Positions 35,688 through 44,170 of a stretch of 64,000 nt of DNA are shown piece by piece. The notes below the pieces were generated by a model. That model was not told where the DNA came from. It saw nothing but the letters and a program-made list of their open reading frames with translations, and ran no database searches. A program made the position numbers and the translations under genes. Source of the DNA: Anaerospora hongkongensis. GTDB taxonomy: Bacteria; Bacillota; Negativicutes; Sporomusales; DSM-15969. The stretch lies in the NCBI RefSeq assembly GCF_004339805.1, contig NZ_SLUI01000010.1, forward strand, positions 62,001-126,000, in the 5' to 3' direction. Position 1 is the stretch's first letter. Each line of letters begins with the position of its first letter.

Positions 35688-36224
35688 ATGATCTTATCAA
35701 TAAAAAAGGCAAACAGGAAAAAAATGGTGTTGTTTGTTGGAGCCGCTTTTGTTATTATAACAGCGGTCGTCGTTTTTACTGCTGCAGACTCTGCGAAACA
35801 AGCAAAAGTGGATCGAACCAATGCTATGCAGGTAACTAAGCAGGTTACGCCGGATAATAGTGCCATTCAGGTAAGTGCCCCCGATTTCTTTACGGAATAT
35901 CGTTTGGAAAGAGACAAAGTTCGCAGTGAACGTTCTGATCTCATTCGTGATATTCTGAAAAATGCCAAGACGGAAGATATGAGGCAAAAAGCGCAGGAAT
36001 CGGTGCTGAAAATGGCCCTGGATAAACAGCGCGAATCGGAAATGGAAAACCTGATTAAGGCCCGTGGTTTTAGTGATGCATTGGTCTTTGTCAGAGAAAA
36101 CTCGGTTAGTGCAGTAGTAAAAACATCTGCCTTATCACGGGAGGAAGTAATTCAGGTTGCTGATGCAATAAGCCGTGTAACAGGCATTAAGCCGGAGGAT
36201 ATTACAATCAGTGCTAAACCTTAA
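35688..36224 (+). CDS. spoIIIAH: Stage III sporulation protein AH
   Basis: A 178-aa single-pass protein (membrane segment about residues 14-31). In Bacillus its EscJ-like extracellular domain binds forespore SpoIIQ and locks the two membranes together. The C-terminal domain (EENSVSAVVKT-like strand, then LSREEVIQVADAISRVTGI) fits. ATG 35688 is preferred over GTG 35673, which lies in the ribosome site GTGAGG. It is last in the operon; about 200 bases follow before the next gene. Confidence 0.93.
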   Translation: MILSIKKANRKKMVLFVGAAFVIITAVVVFTAADSAKQAKVDRTNAMQVTKQVTPDNSAIQVSAPDFFTEYRLERDKVRSERSDLIRDILKNAKTEDMRQKAQESVLKMALDKQRESEMENLIKARGFSDALVFVRENSVSAVVKTSALSREEVIQVADAISRVTGIKPEDITISAKP

Positions 36225-36330
36225 TGCCGTAACGATGGCCGGCAGTCTGACGTAAGTTTTTGGGCTGCTGTTGTTTTTTCTAGAACCGAACAGGCAATAC
36301 TAGGAATATTAGTGATAATATGCCTCAAAA

Positions 36331-36359
36331 TTGTAAAACTGGAAGAAGTTTGGTATACT
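36331..36359 (+). promoter_or_regulatory. Sigma-A promoter of the asp23-amaP group
   Basis: TTGTAA (36331-36336), 17 bases, TATACT (36354-36359). It lies about 70 bases before the TTG start of the asp23-type gene and gives the envelope/nusB group a vegetative promoter separate from the sporulation operon upstream. The rest of the 200-base gap holds nothing I can name. Confidence 0.75.
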
Positions 36360-36426
36360 GGAAGAGTTATAAACTGCTAGTAACAGTAATATATTGTGCC
36401 ATAGATTATGCAGGGGAGGGTTGGTT

Positions 36427-36828
36427 TTGGAGAAACGAGACAGAGTTGAACGCACAGAACATAATGATGTCGGTTCTATCCGTATAGCAGATGAAGTTGT
36501 TGGCATTGTTGCCGGCTTAGCGGCAACTGAGGTAACCGGTGTAGCCGGAATGAGTGCCGGTTTAGTAGGCGGAATAGCAGAAATGCTTGGTAAAAAGAAC
36601 TTGTCTAAGGGCGTTAAAGTGGAAGTAGGGGAACGAGAAGCAGCCGTGGACCTGTATATCATTGTTGAATATGGAGTTCGTATTCCTGATGTTGCTCTTC
36701 GCGTTCAGGAAAACGTAAAGAGAGCGATTGAGTCAATGACTGGTCTTGATGTTGTTGAAGTCAATATTCACATCCAAGGGGTCGGGTTTGGCCAGGATGG
36801 TGAAGAAAAAGATATTCGCGTTCGCTAG
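36427..36828 (+). CDS. Asp23/Gls24 family envelope stress protein
   Basis: A 133-aa member of the Asp23 family (Bacillus YqhY/YloU type). It has the GSIRIADEVVGIVAGLAATE start and the VGEREAAVDLYIIVEYG core. Asp23 proteins are bound to the membrane by AmaP, which is encoded next. TTG 36427 is preferred: AGGGGAGGG ends six bases upstream, and the earlier in-frame codon at 36394 has no such site. In Bacillus, yqhY lies between spoIIIAH and accB; here accB/accC are missing from this place. Confidence 0.9.
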   Translation: MEKRDRVERTEHNDVGSIRIADEVVGIVAGLAATEVTGVAGMSAGLVGGIAEMLGKKNLSKGVKVEVGEREAAVDLYIIVEYGVRIPDVALRVQENVKRAIESMTGLDVVEVNIHIQGVGFGQDGEEKDIRVR

Positions 36829-36840
36829 AAAGGAGTTAAC

Positions 36841-37380
36841 ATGGGTATATTTGATAGAGTGATACTCACAATATATACATTTGTCCTGGCCTTTTTGTCG
36901 TTAGGCGTAGTTTTAATGGGACTTCGCCTCATTCCTTTGGAATTAGTATGGACAAGCCTTTACTATATTTATGGACAATGGGAAGCGGCTTTAGCGGGAG
37001 CACTTTTTTTGCTGATCAGTGTCCGGCTGCTTTTGGCAGGATCCCGTTCACGGATTGCGAAAGATACCCTGGTGCATCACAATCCAATGGGTGATGTACA
37101 TATATCGATTGATGCTATTGAGAATCTGGTCAGTAAAGCAGTCCGCCATGCTAAAGGTGTGCGGGGAGTTAAGGTTACTGTAGGTCAATCTGCACAGGGA
37201 CTCACTGTAGATGTAAAAGCAATTGTCAGTCCCGAAAGCAATGTTCCTGCGGTTACCGCCGAAGTACAGCAGCGCATTCATGAGCATATTAAACATACGA
37301 TTGGTGTTGAAATTGCTGATGTGAGGATCTTAGTAGAAAATATTTCGAATGATTTTAAAACAAAACATCGCGTTGAATAG
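36841..37380 (+). CDS. amaP: Alkaline shock response membrane anchor protein AmaP
   Basis: A 179-aa protein with two membrane segments (about residues 7-27 and 46-66) and a C-terminal Asp23-like domain, the AmaP layout. In Staphylococcus AmaP anchors Asp23 at the membrane. GAAAGGAG precedes ATG 36841, 12 bases after the asp23-type gene, and the DUF2273 gene follows, completing the usual trio. Confidence 0.9.
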   Translation: MGIFDRVILTIYTFVLAFLSLGVVLMGLRLIPLELVWTSLYYIYGQWEAALAGALFLLISVRLLLAGSRSRIAKDTLVHHNPMGDVHISIDAIENLVSKAVRHAKGVRGVKVTVGQSAQGLTVDVKAIVSPESNVPAVTAEVQQRIHEHIKHTIGVEIADVRILVENISNDFKTKHRVE

Positions 37381-37390
37381 AGGTGGCATA

Positions 37391-37618
37391 ATGAATAACC
37401 AACTCTTAATGGAAATATGGCAGCACCATGGCGGTAAACTAACAGGGGCAGTATTTGGTTTCCTTTTTGGGATACTGGTACTGCATTTTGGATTTTTCAA
37501 AACGGTATTTATCGTGTTTTGTGTTGGCGCCGGCTATGTTGTTGGCAAGCGAATAGATGAAAAAGAAGATATTATGGATATTCTGGATAAATTATTACCG
37601 CCAAGTTACCACAGGTAA
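37391..37618 (+). CDS. DUF2273 small integral membrane protein
   Basis: A 75-aa protein with two closely spaced membrane segments (about residues 15-50) separated by LHFGFFK, ending in a charged helix. DUF2273 genes regularly accompany asp23 and amaP. ATG 37391 follows AGAGGTGG; a longer frame from 37349 would run through the end of amaP and has no ribosome site. Confidence 0.9.
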   Translation: MNNQLLMEIWQHHGGKLTGAVFGFLFGILVLHFGFFKTVFIVFCVGAGYVVGKRIDEKEDIMDILDKLLPPSYHR

Positions 37619-37633
37619 CGGAAAGAGGGACTT

Positions 37634-38041
37634 ATGAGTCGTAGAAAAGCTAGAGAAGTTGCAGTGCAAGCTTTATTTCAATTGGATTTTAATCAGGTCA
37701 ATACAGAAACAGCGATGGAAGCAGTTATTAACGAACATGAGGGAATTAGTGAAAGTTCCAGGCAGTATGCGCAAAAACTGATCAATGGGACGCAGCATAG
37801 CCTTGCGGAAATTGATGCCATTATTTCATCTTCATCGAACGAATGGAAGCTGGATCGAATGGCTGCAGTAGATCGAAATATCGCCCGTATTGCTATTTAT
37901 GAAATGAAATTTAGTGAAGAGCAATTACCTCCTAATGTTGCGATCAACGAAGCAGTTGAAATGGCAAAAACCTTTGGCTCAGAAGATTCAAGCCGCTTTA
38001 TTAACGGCATTCTCGGTTCATTGGTTAAGAAAAAAGGCTAA
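37634..38041 (+). CDS. nusB: Transcription antitermination factor NusB
   Basis: A 135-aa helical RNA-binding protein that joins NusE in antitermination on rRNA operons. It starts MSRRKAREVAVQALFQLDFN and ends with the conserved PPNVAINEAVEMAKTFG and SSRFINGILG blocks. AAAGAGGG precedes ATG 37634. The stop shares a base with the next start (TAATG). Confidence 0.97.
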   Translation: MSRRKAREVAVQALFQLDFNQVNTETAMEAVINEHEGISESSRQYAQKLINGTQHSLAEIDAIISSSSNEWKLDRMAAVDRNIARIAIYEMKFSEEQLPPNVAINEAVEMAKTFGSEDSSRFINGILGSLVKKKG

Positions 38042-38988
38042 TGATGAAAGTTTACCTTGGCATCGATACCAGCTGCTATACAACCTCCATTGCCATCATG
38101 GATCATAAGGGCAATTTACTTGCCGACTGCCGCCGTATATTAACAGTAAAGTCTGGCGGCAGGGGTCTTGCTCAATCGGAAATGGTCTTTCAGCACACTA
38201 GGAACTTACCGGTTCTACTGGAACAGGCCATTGCCGAATTGCCGGATTCGTATGAGTTTTCGGCGATTGGTGTTTCCTGCCAGCCGCGTCCAACAGCTGA
38301 TTCTTATATGCCAGCATTTTTAGTGGGACAAGGTTATGCTCAGGTAATCGGCATGGCGGTAAAGACACCGGTTCATCGTATTAGTCATCAGGAGAATCAT
38401 ATATATGCTGGACTTTGGTCATCTGCCGGACCGCTGGCGGATGATTTTTTAGCATTACATTTGTCTGGCGGAACAACGGAAATTGTAAAAGTTATTGGCG
38501 GAAAAACTAACCCCCAAATAACCATTCTGGGAGAAAGCCGGGATTTGCATGCCGGGCAGTTTATTGACCGGGTGGGAGTTGCACTGGGGCTTCCCTTTCC
38601 TGCCGGGCCTCACTTGGAAAAACTTGCTGGTACCGGTCGTGGAGAGGCCAGTGTTATTCCGGTTGCTGCTGAAAACTTACACGTTAGTTTTTCAGGACCA
38701 GAATCCCACGCACAGCGGCTGATTGCTAAAGGAGAAGCCGGGGCGGCGGTAGCTGCAGGAGTGGAACTGTGTATTGCCGAATCGATTTATCAGTTGATCA
38801 GCCAAGCTGTTACTGTGACCCAGCTGCAACAGGTACTGATTGTGGGCGGCGTGACAGCCAATTTATTCATCCGTCGCTATTTGCAGGATAAACTGAGTAA
38901 TAAGCAAGTCCAACTCTATATTCCCCAGCCAGCCTATAGTTCAGACAATGCCGTAGGTGCGGCATATTTTGCCTCCCGGCAGTTGTAG
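38041..38988 (+). CDS. TsaD/Kae1-like ASKHA-fold protein (M22 paralogue)
   Basis: A 315-aa paralogue of TsaD, the tRNA t6A enzyme, found in this nusB-xseA position in Clostridia and relatives, often called O-sialoglycoprotein endopeptidase. The ASKHA phosphate motif is LGIDTSCYTTSIAI at the start. The metal-type HQENH motif lies near residue 117, FLALHLSGGTTEIV near 139, and the second nucleotide block VGGVTANLFIRR near 270. It is shorter than true TsaD, which begins with ETSCDDT, so it is probably not the t6A enzyme. Function unknown. Confidence 0.85.
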   Translation: MMKVYLGIDTSCYTTSIAIMDHKGNLLADCRRILTVKSGGRGLAQSEMVFQHTRNLPVLLEQAIAELPDSYEFSAIGVSCQPRPTADSYMPAFLVGQGYAQVIGMAVKTPVHRISHQENHIYAGLWSSAGPLADDFLALHLSGGTTEIVKVIGGKTNPQITILGESRDLHAGQFIDRVGVALGLPFPAGPHLEKLAGTGRGEASVIPVAAENLHVSFSGPESHAQRLIAKGEAGAAVAAGVELCIAESIYQLISQAVTVTQLQQVLIVGGVTANLFIRRYLQDKLSNKQVQLYIPQPAYSSDNAVGAAYFASRQL

Positions 38989-39045
38989 CAGCCGGATTTG
39001 AGTTTGCATAGTATATACCAAATGCAAATGCCGGAGGTGACTGCC

Positions 39046-39183
39046 ATGCTGCTGTATACCCTTATTGGGGCAGTAATTGGAGTTATAGTTGGTCATATAG
39101 TACCACCGGGATATGTCTTCTGGTTTGTGGTGGGCACCATCAGCGGTTACTCAGCACAACGCTACTTTGGCCGCAGGTACTAG
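39046..39183 (+). CDS. Small membrane protein (45 aa)
   Basis: A 45-aa hydrophobic protein, MLLYTLIGAVIGVIVGHI to start, with two likely membrane segments and a basic end (RYFGRRY). A strong GGAGGTGA lies five to six bases before ATG 39046, which is the main reason for calling it; a longer frame from 38998 has no ribosome site. No family recognised. Its location after the TsaD-like gene may be translational coupling only. Confidence 0.6.
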   Translation: MLLYTLIGAVIGVIVGHIVPPGYVFWFVVGTISGYSAQRYFGRRY

Positions 39184-39189
39184 TACCTT

Positions 39190-39301
39190 GTCAGCCCTGC
39201 TCCAGTGAATGCTGACGGTCTATTTTTCGCAACCCTTCGTTGTCGTCAGTCAGCATACGTCCGGTATGCCGCGCTTCTTTGCCTTGGTTTGCGAAAAATA
39301 G
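39190..39301. repeat. Palindromic intergenic element
   Basis: A perfect 13-base inverted repeat encloses the element: CTATTTTTCGCAA (39220-39232) and TTGCGAAAAATAG (39289-39301). Inside, GCATAC and GTATGC (39253/39264) form a second stem around GTCCG. A separate GTCAGC/GCTGAC stem lies just before. The sequence is unlike its surroundings and codes for nothing credible. It looks like a REP/MITE-type repeat; only a genome search can show whether it is repeated. Confidence 0.6.
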
Positions 39302-39340
39302 CCTCGCCATCATCCTACGGTTTTAGAGCTGCAAAGGTAC

Positions 39341-39374
39341 TAGGGGCTTTTTTATCAGCCTCTATTTTTTTTTT
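39341..39374 (+). terminator. Rho-independent terminator before xseA
   Basis: TAGGGGC and GCCTCTA pair over seven positions with one G-U around a nine-base T-rich loop, followed by ten T. It would separate the nusB group from the xseA operon. Confidence 0.75.
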
Positions 39375-39422
39375 GCTATTTAGTATATCATTAGAATATA
39401 ACTGTTAATTTAAGGTGAATTT

Positions 39423-40622
39423 ATGCAGATTTTCTCAATCGGGGATGTTACGCGTTACATAAAACATATTTTAGACAGAGACCGTACCCTGAATTCTATT
39501 TATGTGCGTGGTGAAATTTCAAATTTTAAACGCCACTATTCGGGGCATTGTTATTTTACTTTGAAAGACAGCGATGCTACGATTAAAGCAGTTATGTTTC
39601 GCAGCAGGAGCCAGTTTTTAAAATATGAGCCGCGGGACGGTATGAAAGTGGTTGTCGGCGGCACAGTTACCGTGTTTGAACGTGATGGTCAATATCAATT
39701 ATATGCTGATCAGATGGTTCCAGAGGGAGTTGGCGAACTAAGCCTGGCCTATGAGCAGCTTAAAGAAAAATTAACTGCTGAAGGGCTTTTTGAGGAAATG
39801 CGCAAAAGGCCTATTCCCGTTTTGCCGCGTGCAGTAGGCATTATCACTTCACCAACAGGGGCTGCGGTACGCGATATTATCACAGTTGCAAAGAGACGGC
39901 ATCCCGGAATTGCGTTGGTGCTGTTTCCCGTTCAGGTCCAGGGAGGAGAAGCACCTGGACAGATCGTTGACGCTCTTCAAGCGTTTAATCTGTATGGGCA
40001 GGTAGATGTATTAATTGTCGGCCGCGGCGGCGGATCTTTAGAAGAATTATGGGCCTTTAATGATGAGAGGGTAGTTCGGGCAATTGCAGCTTCGCAAATT
40101 CCGGTAATATCCGCAGTTGGTCATGAAACAGATTTTACTTTGGCGGACTTTGCTGCTGACCGGAGGGCGGCAACCCCTTCCCAGGCAGCCGAAATCGTTG
40201 TGCCCGATATCTATGAACTGCGCAGGTATATACAGACCCTAGAAAGTCTAATGGGGACACATATGCAAGCAATTGTTAAAGAGAAGCGGCGCAAGGTTAT
40301 GGAGTGCAGGCAAAGTGCTGCCTTACAGCGACCGATGAATTTACTTGCCGATAAGCAGCAGCAGGTGGATTTGCTGCGTCAGCGTCTTATACAAACCATG
40401 GAGCAGCAGTTAACCGCTAAGAACCATTCATTTTCTATTCAAGCAGAAAAGCTGGCTCTGCTCAACCCCCTTGCCGTACTGGCCAGAGGCTTCAGTATAA
40501 CGCGTACCAGTGAAGGACAGATTGTCCGCGACGCGAGTCAAATCAGCAGTGAGCAAGAGCTGGAAATCCTTTTGGCCCAAGGGGTAGTATATGCTAGAGT
40601 TTGCTCGACAAAGGAGGCTTAA
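39423..40622 (+). CDS. xseA: Exodeoxyribonuclease VII large subunit
   Basis: Catalytic subunit of ExoVII, which degrades single-stranded DNA to oligonucleotides; 399 aa. N-terminal OB-fold domain (about 1-100, VRGEISNFKRHYSGHCYF) then the nuclease domain with ITSPTGAAVRDI, the GRGGGSLEELWAFNDE motif near residue 201, and SAVGHETDFTLADFAADRRA near 236. The C-terminal coiled coil binds XseB. The stop shares a base with the xseB start. Confidence 0.96.
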   Translation: MQIFSIGDVTRYIKHILDRDRTLNSIYVRGEISNFKRHYSGHCYFTLKDSDATIKAVMFRSRSQFLKYEPRDGMKVVVGGTVTVFERDGQYQLYADQMVPEGVGELSLAYEQLKEKLTAEGLFEEMRKRPIPVLPRAVGIITSPTGAAVRDIITVAKRRHPGIALVLFPVQVQGGEAPGQIVDALQAFNLYGQVDVLIVGRGGGSLEELWAFNDERVVRAIAASQIPVISAVGHETDFTLADFAADRRAATPSQAAEIVVPDIYELRRYIQTLESLMGTHMQAIVKEKRRKVMECRQSAALQRPMNLLADKQQQVDLLRQRLIQTMEQQLTAKNHSFSIQAEKLALLNPLAVLARGFSITRTSEGQIVRDASQISSEQELEILLAQGVVYARVCSTKEA

Positions 40623-40891
40623 TGGCTATGGAGGCTAAATTAAATGATATCAAAGACGTATGTTTTGAAGAAGCTCTTGGAAAATTAGAAGTAATTGTAA
40701 AACTGTTGGAAAAAGGCGAACTGAAGCTTGAAGATTCTTTGGACAAGTTTGCCCAAGGCGTTGCGCTTTCTCAGCTTTGCCTTACAAAACTAACTGTAGC
40801 AGAAAAGCAAATTGATAAGATATTGCAAAAGGAGCAGGGGATACTTGTTGAAAAACCGCTGCTGTTTTCTGAGGAGAAGAGTAAATGTTAA
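40622..40891 (+). CDS. xseB: Exodeoxyribonuclease VII small subunit
   Basis: An 89-aa helical hairpin that binds XseA. The core reads FEEALGKLEVIVKLLEKGEL then LEDSLDKFAQGVAL, the family hallmark. ATG 40622 is preferred over 40601: AAAGGAGG lies six bases before it, and the TAATG overlap couples it to xseA. It overlaps ispA by seven bases. Confidence 0.95.
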   Translation: MAMEAKLNDIKDVCFEEALGKLEVIVKLLEKGELKLEDSLDKFAQGVALSQLCLTKLTVAEKQIDKILQKEQGILVEKPLLFSEEKSKC

Positions 40892-41763
40892 AACAGTATT
40901 GTAGTGAAAAAGCAGAACTAGTGGATGCTTCGTTAAAACAGCTAGTTCCAGCCGAACATGCCTATGCGCAAGTATTATTCGATTCTATGCGCTACAGTCT
41001 TTTCGCCGGCGGGAAAAGGCTTCGGCCCATATTATTGATGGCTGCTGCTGATGCGGTAGGAGCAGCGGGCAGTAATTATCTGCAGGCTGCGTGCAGCCTG
41101 GAAATGATTCATACCTATTCCCTGATTCACGATGACTTACCGGCAATGGATGATGATGATTACCGTCGTGGAAAGCCAACGAATCATATTGTATATGGTG
41201 AGGGGATGGCTATCTTAGCAGGTGATGCGCTGCTGACGGCCGCGTTTGAGGTTTGCTTATCGCAGCCTGGTGTTCAGCCTGCTGTATTACTAGAAGTGGC
41301 AAAAGAAGTGGCAAGGGCTGCCGGTGCAGTTGGTATGGTCGGCGGTCAGGCAGTGGATTTGCTGTCTGAGGGTAAAACACTGGATGCTCAGACGCTGCAA
41401 TTTATGCATCAGGCGAAAACAGGCGCGTTATTTAGAGCTTCCATCCGTTCAGGCGCCATTTTAGCAGGTGCATCTGCCGCCCAGCTGGAGAATTTGACCA
41501 TATATGCAGAACAATTTGGTCTTGCGTTTCAAATTACGGATGATATTTTAGATGTTGTCGGTACCCAGGAAAAAATCGGCAAACCCGTGGGAAGTGATGT
41601 GCGCAATCATAAGGCTACTTATGTGACGATATATTCCCTTGAAGGCGCCAATCAATTAGCGCAGCAGGCGGTAGATCGGGCTTTGGCCAGTTTGCAGGAT
41701 TTTGGATCAGAAGCAGACATATTACGAAGTTTAGTCAAACATTTGCTGAATCGGGACAGTTGA
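40885..41763 (+). CDS. ispA: Polyprenyl (farnesyl/geranyl) diphosphate synthase
   Basis: Condenses isopentenyl diphosphate with allylic diphosphates to make farnesyl diphosphate; 292 aa. The first aspartate motif is DDLPAMDDDD near residue 83, with the two-residue insert of bacterial FPP synthases; the second is ITDDILD near residue 216. The GKRLRPILL block precedes the first motif. Start ATG 40885 overlaps xseB. It provides precursors together with dxs further on. Confidence 0.95.
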   Translation: MLKQYCSEKAELVDASLKQLVPAEHAYAQVLFDSMRYSLFAGGKRLRPILLMAAADAVGAAGSNYLQAACSLEMIHTYSLIHDDLPAMDDDDYRRGKPTNHIVYGEGMAILAGDALLTAAFEVCLSQPGVQPAVLLEVAKEVARAAGAVGMVGGQAVDLLSEGKTLDAQTLQFMHQAKTGALFRASIRSGAILAGASAAQLENLTIYAEQFGLAFQITDDILDVVGTQEKIGKPVGSDVRNHKATYVTIYSLEGANQLAQQAVDRALASLQDFGSEADILRSLVKHLLNRDS

Positions 41764-41774
41764 GGTGTATCTTA

Positions 41775-42233
41775 GTGGCAGAATTCTGGGCAGCTATTGG
41801 TAAAAACGTCATTCTTATGACTGCATTCACGGCATGGGCAATTGCTCAAATCTTAAAAACAATTACTGCTTTTTGGAAACATGAAAAATTTAAGGCAGAG
41901 CGACTGGTTGGGGCCGGAGGAATGCCAAGTTCCCATACTTCGCTGGTAGTCAGTTTGGCAGCAGCAATTGGCTTTCATGACGGGGTCGAGTCTTCCTTAT
42001 TTGCAGTGGCTGTAATTTTGGCCAGTATTGTCATGTACGATGCAGCAGGCGTCAGGCGTGCTGCAGGCAAACAGGCAAAAGTATTGAATAAACTAATGAA
42101 AGAGCTAAAAACCGATCATACGGTTCATGATACACGGTTGAAGGAATTACTGGGACACACACCGCTGGAAGTTTTGGCCGGGGCTGTACTAGGATTTTTT
42201 ATCGCTTATATGTTTAGTGTATATTATAAATAA
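41775..42233 (+). CDS. Divergent PAP2 family membrane protein (DUF212, YuiD-like)
   Basis: A 152-aa integral membrane protein. The motifs are GGMPSSHTS near residue 54 and MYDAAGVRRAAGKQA near 91, which resemble the PAP2 phosphatase motifs but lack the full acid phosphatase signature. Its location between ispA and dxs suggests work on isoprenyl phosphates, which is inference. GTG 41775 follows GAGGTG by seven bases; the TTG at 41760 overlaps the ispA end and has no site. Confidence 0.88.
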   Translation: MAEFWAAIGKNVILMTAFTAWAIAQILKTITAFWKHEKFKAERLVGAGGMPSSHTSLVVSLAAAIGFHDGVESSLFAVAVILASIVMYDAAGVRRAAGKQAKVLNKLMKELKTDHTVHDTRLKELLGHTPLEVLAGAVLGFFIAYMFSVYYK

Positions 42234-42283
42234 GGTATCAGTTTGTAGAAGATGATGCTTGATTGGAAAAGAGGGGATCCCAT

Positions 42284-44170
42284 TTGGTCACTGTGCTGGA
42301 CACGATAGAGCAGCCGCAAGACTTAAAAAAATTATCCTTCTCACAATTAGAGAAACTAGCCGGTGAAATACGGCATTTAATTATTCAGACAATCGCCAAA
42401 AATGGCGGCCATTTGGCGCCGAATTTAGGGGTTGTTGAGCTTACCTTAGCACTTCATAAAGTCTTCGACAGCCCTAAGGATAAATTTATCTGGGATGTCG
42501 GTCATCAGGCCTACATTCATAAAATACTTACAGGCAGGCGCACAAAATTTGGATCTATCCGTCAGCTAAACGGCATCAGCGGATTTCCCAAACGCAATGA
42601 AAGTCAGCATGATGCTTTTGGAACAGGACATTCGAGTACTTCCCTTTCGGCAGCGCTCGGACTAGCGTTGGCCAGAGACCTCTCGGGGCAGAAAAGCCAT
42701 GTTCTGGCGATTATTGGCGATGGTTCTTTAACTGGCGGTCAGGCTTTTGAGGCCCTGAATCACGCCGGACATTTGGGCACGCGGATGACTGTTATTTTAA
42801 ATGATAATGAAATGTCGATCGCAAAGAATGTAGGTGCTTTATCAGAGTATTTGTCCAAGATGCGGACAACATCTACGTATTCGAAAGTAAAGCATGATAT
42901 AGAATATCTGCTTAGACGTATCCCGGCAATTGGTGACAGTGTTGCCAAAACTGCCGAAAGAGTGAAGGACAGCCTAAAGTATCTGCTTGTACCTGGCGTT
43001 TTTTTTGAAGAGCTGGGTTTTACATACTTAGGACCAATTGACGGACATAACATTAATTCTTTAATTGAGGTACTCCAGCAGACCAAGAATATTGACGGGC
43101 CTGTTCTTATCCATGTCATCACTCAAAAGGGAAAAGGCTACCAGCCGGCCGAGTGCAATGCTGCCCAATTTCATGGGGTTGGTCCCTTTTGCGTTGAAAC
43201 AGGGGCGATTAGTAAAAGTAATGGCAATCCCACTTATACGGGAGTTTTTGGCGACACGTTGATAAAGCTTGCCGAATCAGATCCTGATATTGTTGCTATA
43301 ACAGCGGCAATGCCGGAAGGTACGGGTTTGAAAAAATTTGCAAGTCAATATCCTAAGCGTTTCTGGGATGTAGGCATTGCTGAGCAGCATGCCGTAACTA
43401 TGGCTGCAGGACTTGCTGCTGCGGGTAAAAAACCTGTAGTTGCGCTTTATTCTACTTTTCTGCAGAGAGCCTATGATCAGGTTTTACATGATGTATGCCT
43501 TCAAAAACTGCCGGTAATATTCGCACTAGACCGGGCAGGAATTGTTGGGGAAGACGGTCCTACGCATCATGGCGTTTTCGATTTTTCTTTCTTGCGGCAT
43601 ATTCCCAACATTATTGTTATGGCTCCCAAAGATGAGGCAGAATTGCGCAATATGATGACAACCGCAGTTCATACGAATGCTCCTGTTGCAATTCGCTATC
43701 CCCGTGGAAGCGGCACAGGCGCGGATATTACGAAAGAGCTTGAGATCCTGCCAGTAGGAAAAGCCGAAGAGCTGATTCACGAGGGGACGATGGCCCTGCT
43801 GGCCATCGGTGCAATGGTTGACCCCTGTTTGCAGGCTGCAGGGTTATTAGCCCAAAAGGGGATTTCCTGCCGGGTTATTAACGCCCGTTATCTTAAGCCG
43901 CTTGATGGCGAGTTGATTCGCCGCCTGGCACGTGAAACGGGTGCTATTGTGACGGTAGAGGATAACAGCTTAGCGGGTGGTTTCGGCTCGGCAGTGCTGG
44001 AATATATTAACACAAATAATCTTAATTGGGTAAAGATCCTCAGACTCGGCTGGTCGGACCAATTTATCGAACAGGGGTCACGGAGCGAACTGTTGGCTAA
44101 GTATGGTATGACGCCTGAAGGTATTGCTGAATCTGTGTATTCTTTTCACCAGCAGTTTGGAGTGCGTTAA
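42284..44170 (+). CDS. dxs: 1-deoxy-D-xylulose-5-phosphate synthase
   Basis: First enzyme of the MEP isoprenoid pathway; thiamine-diphosphate dependent, 628 aa. The ThDP motif is GDGSLTGGQAFEALNHAG near residue 149. DRAGIVGEDGPTHHGVFD near residue 415 and the C-terminal transketolase domain are present. TTG 42284 is preferred because GAGGGG is about eight bases upstream; the earlier in-frame TTG at 42263 lies before that site. The stop shares a base with tlyA. Confidence 0.95.
   Translation: MVTVLDTIEQPQDLKKLSFSQLEKLAGEIRHLIIQTIAKNGGHLAPNLGVVELTLALHKVFDSPKDKFIWDVGHQAYIHKILTGRRTKFGSIRQLNGISGFPKRNESQHDAFGTGHSSTSLSAALGLALARDLSGQKSHVLAIIGDGSLTGGQAFEALNHAGHLGTRMTVILNDNEMSIAKNVGALSEYLSKMRTTSTYSKVKHDIEYLLRRIPAIGDSVAKTAERVKDSLKYLLVPGVFFEELGFTYLGPIDGHNINSLIEVLQQTKNIDGPVLIHVITQKGKGYQPAECNAAQFHGVGPFCVETGAISKSNGNPTYTGVFGDTLIKLAESDPDIVAITAAMPEGTGLKKFASQYPKRFWDVGIAEQHAVTMAAGLAAAGKKPVVALYSTFLQRAYDQVLHDVCLQKLPVIFALDRAGIVGEDGPTHHGVFDFSFLRHIPNIIVMAPKDEAELRNMMTTAVHTNAPVAIRYPRGSGTGADITKELEILPVGKAEELIHEGTMALLAIGAMVDPCLQAAGLLAQKGISCRVINARYLKPLDGELIRRLARETGAIVTVEDNSLAGGFGSAVLEYINTNNLNWVKILRLGWSDQFIEQGSRSELLAKYGMTPEGIAESVYSFHQQFGVR

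Noticed and set aside
39205..39408. A 67-codon reading frame through the palindromic element before xseA
   Set aside because: No ribosome site, composition follows the inverted repeat and the terminator, and the product has no sensible protein pattern.
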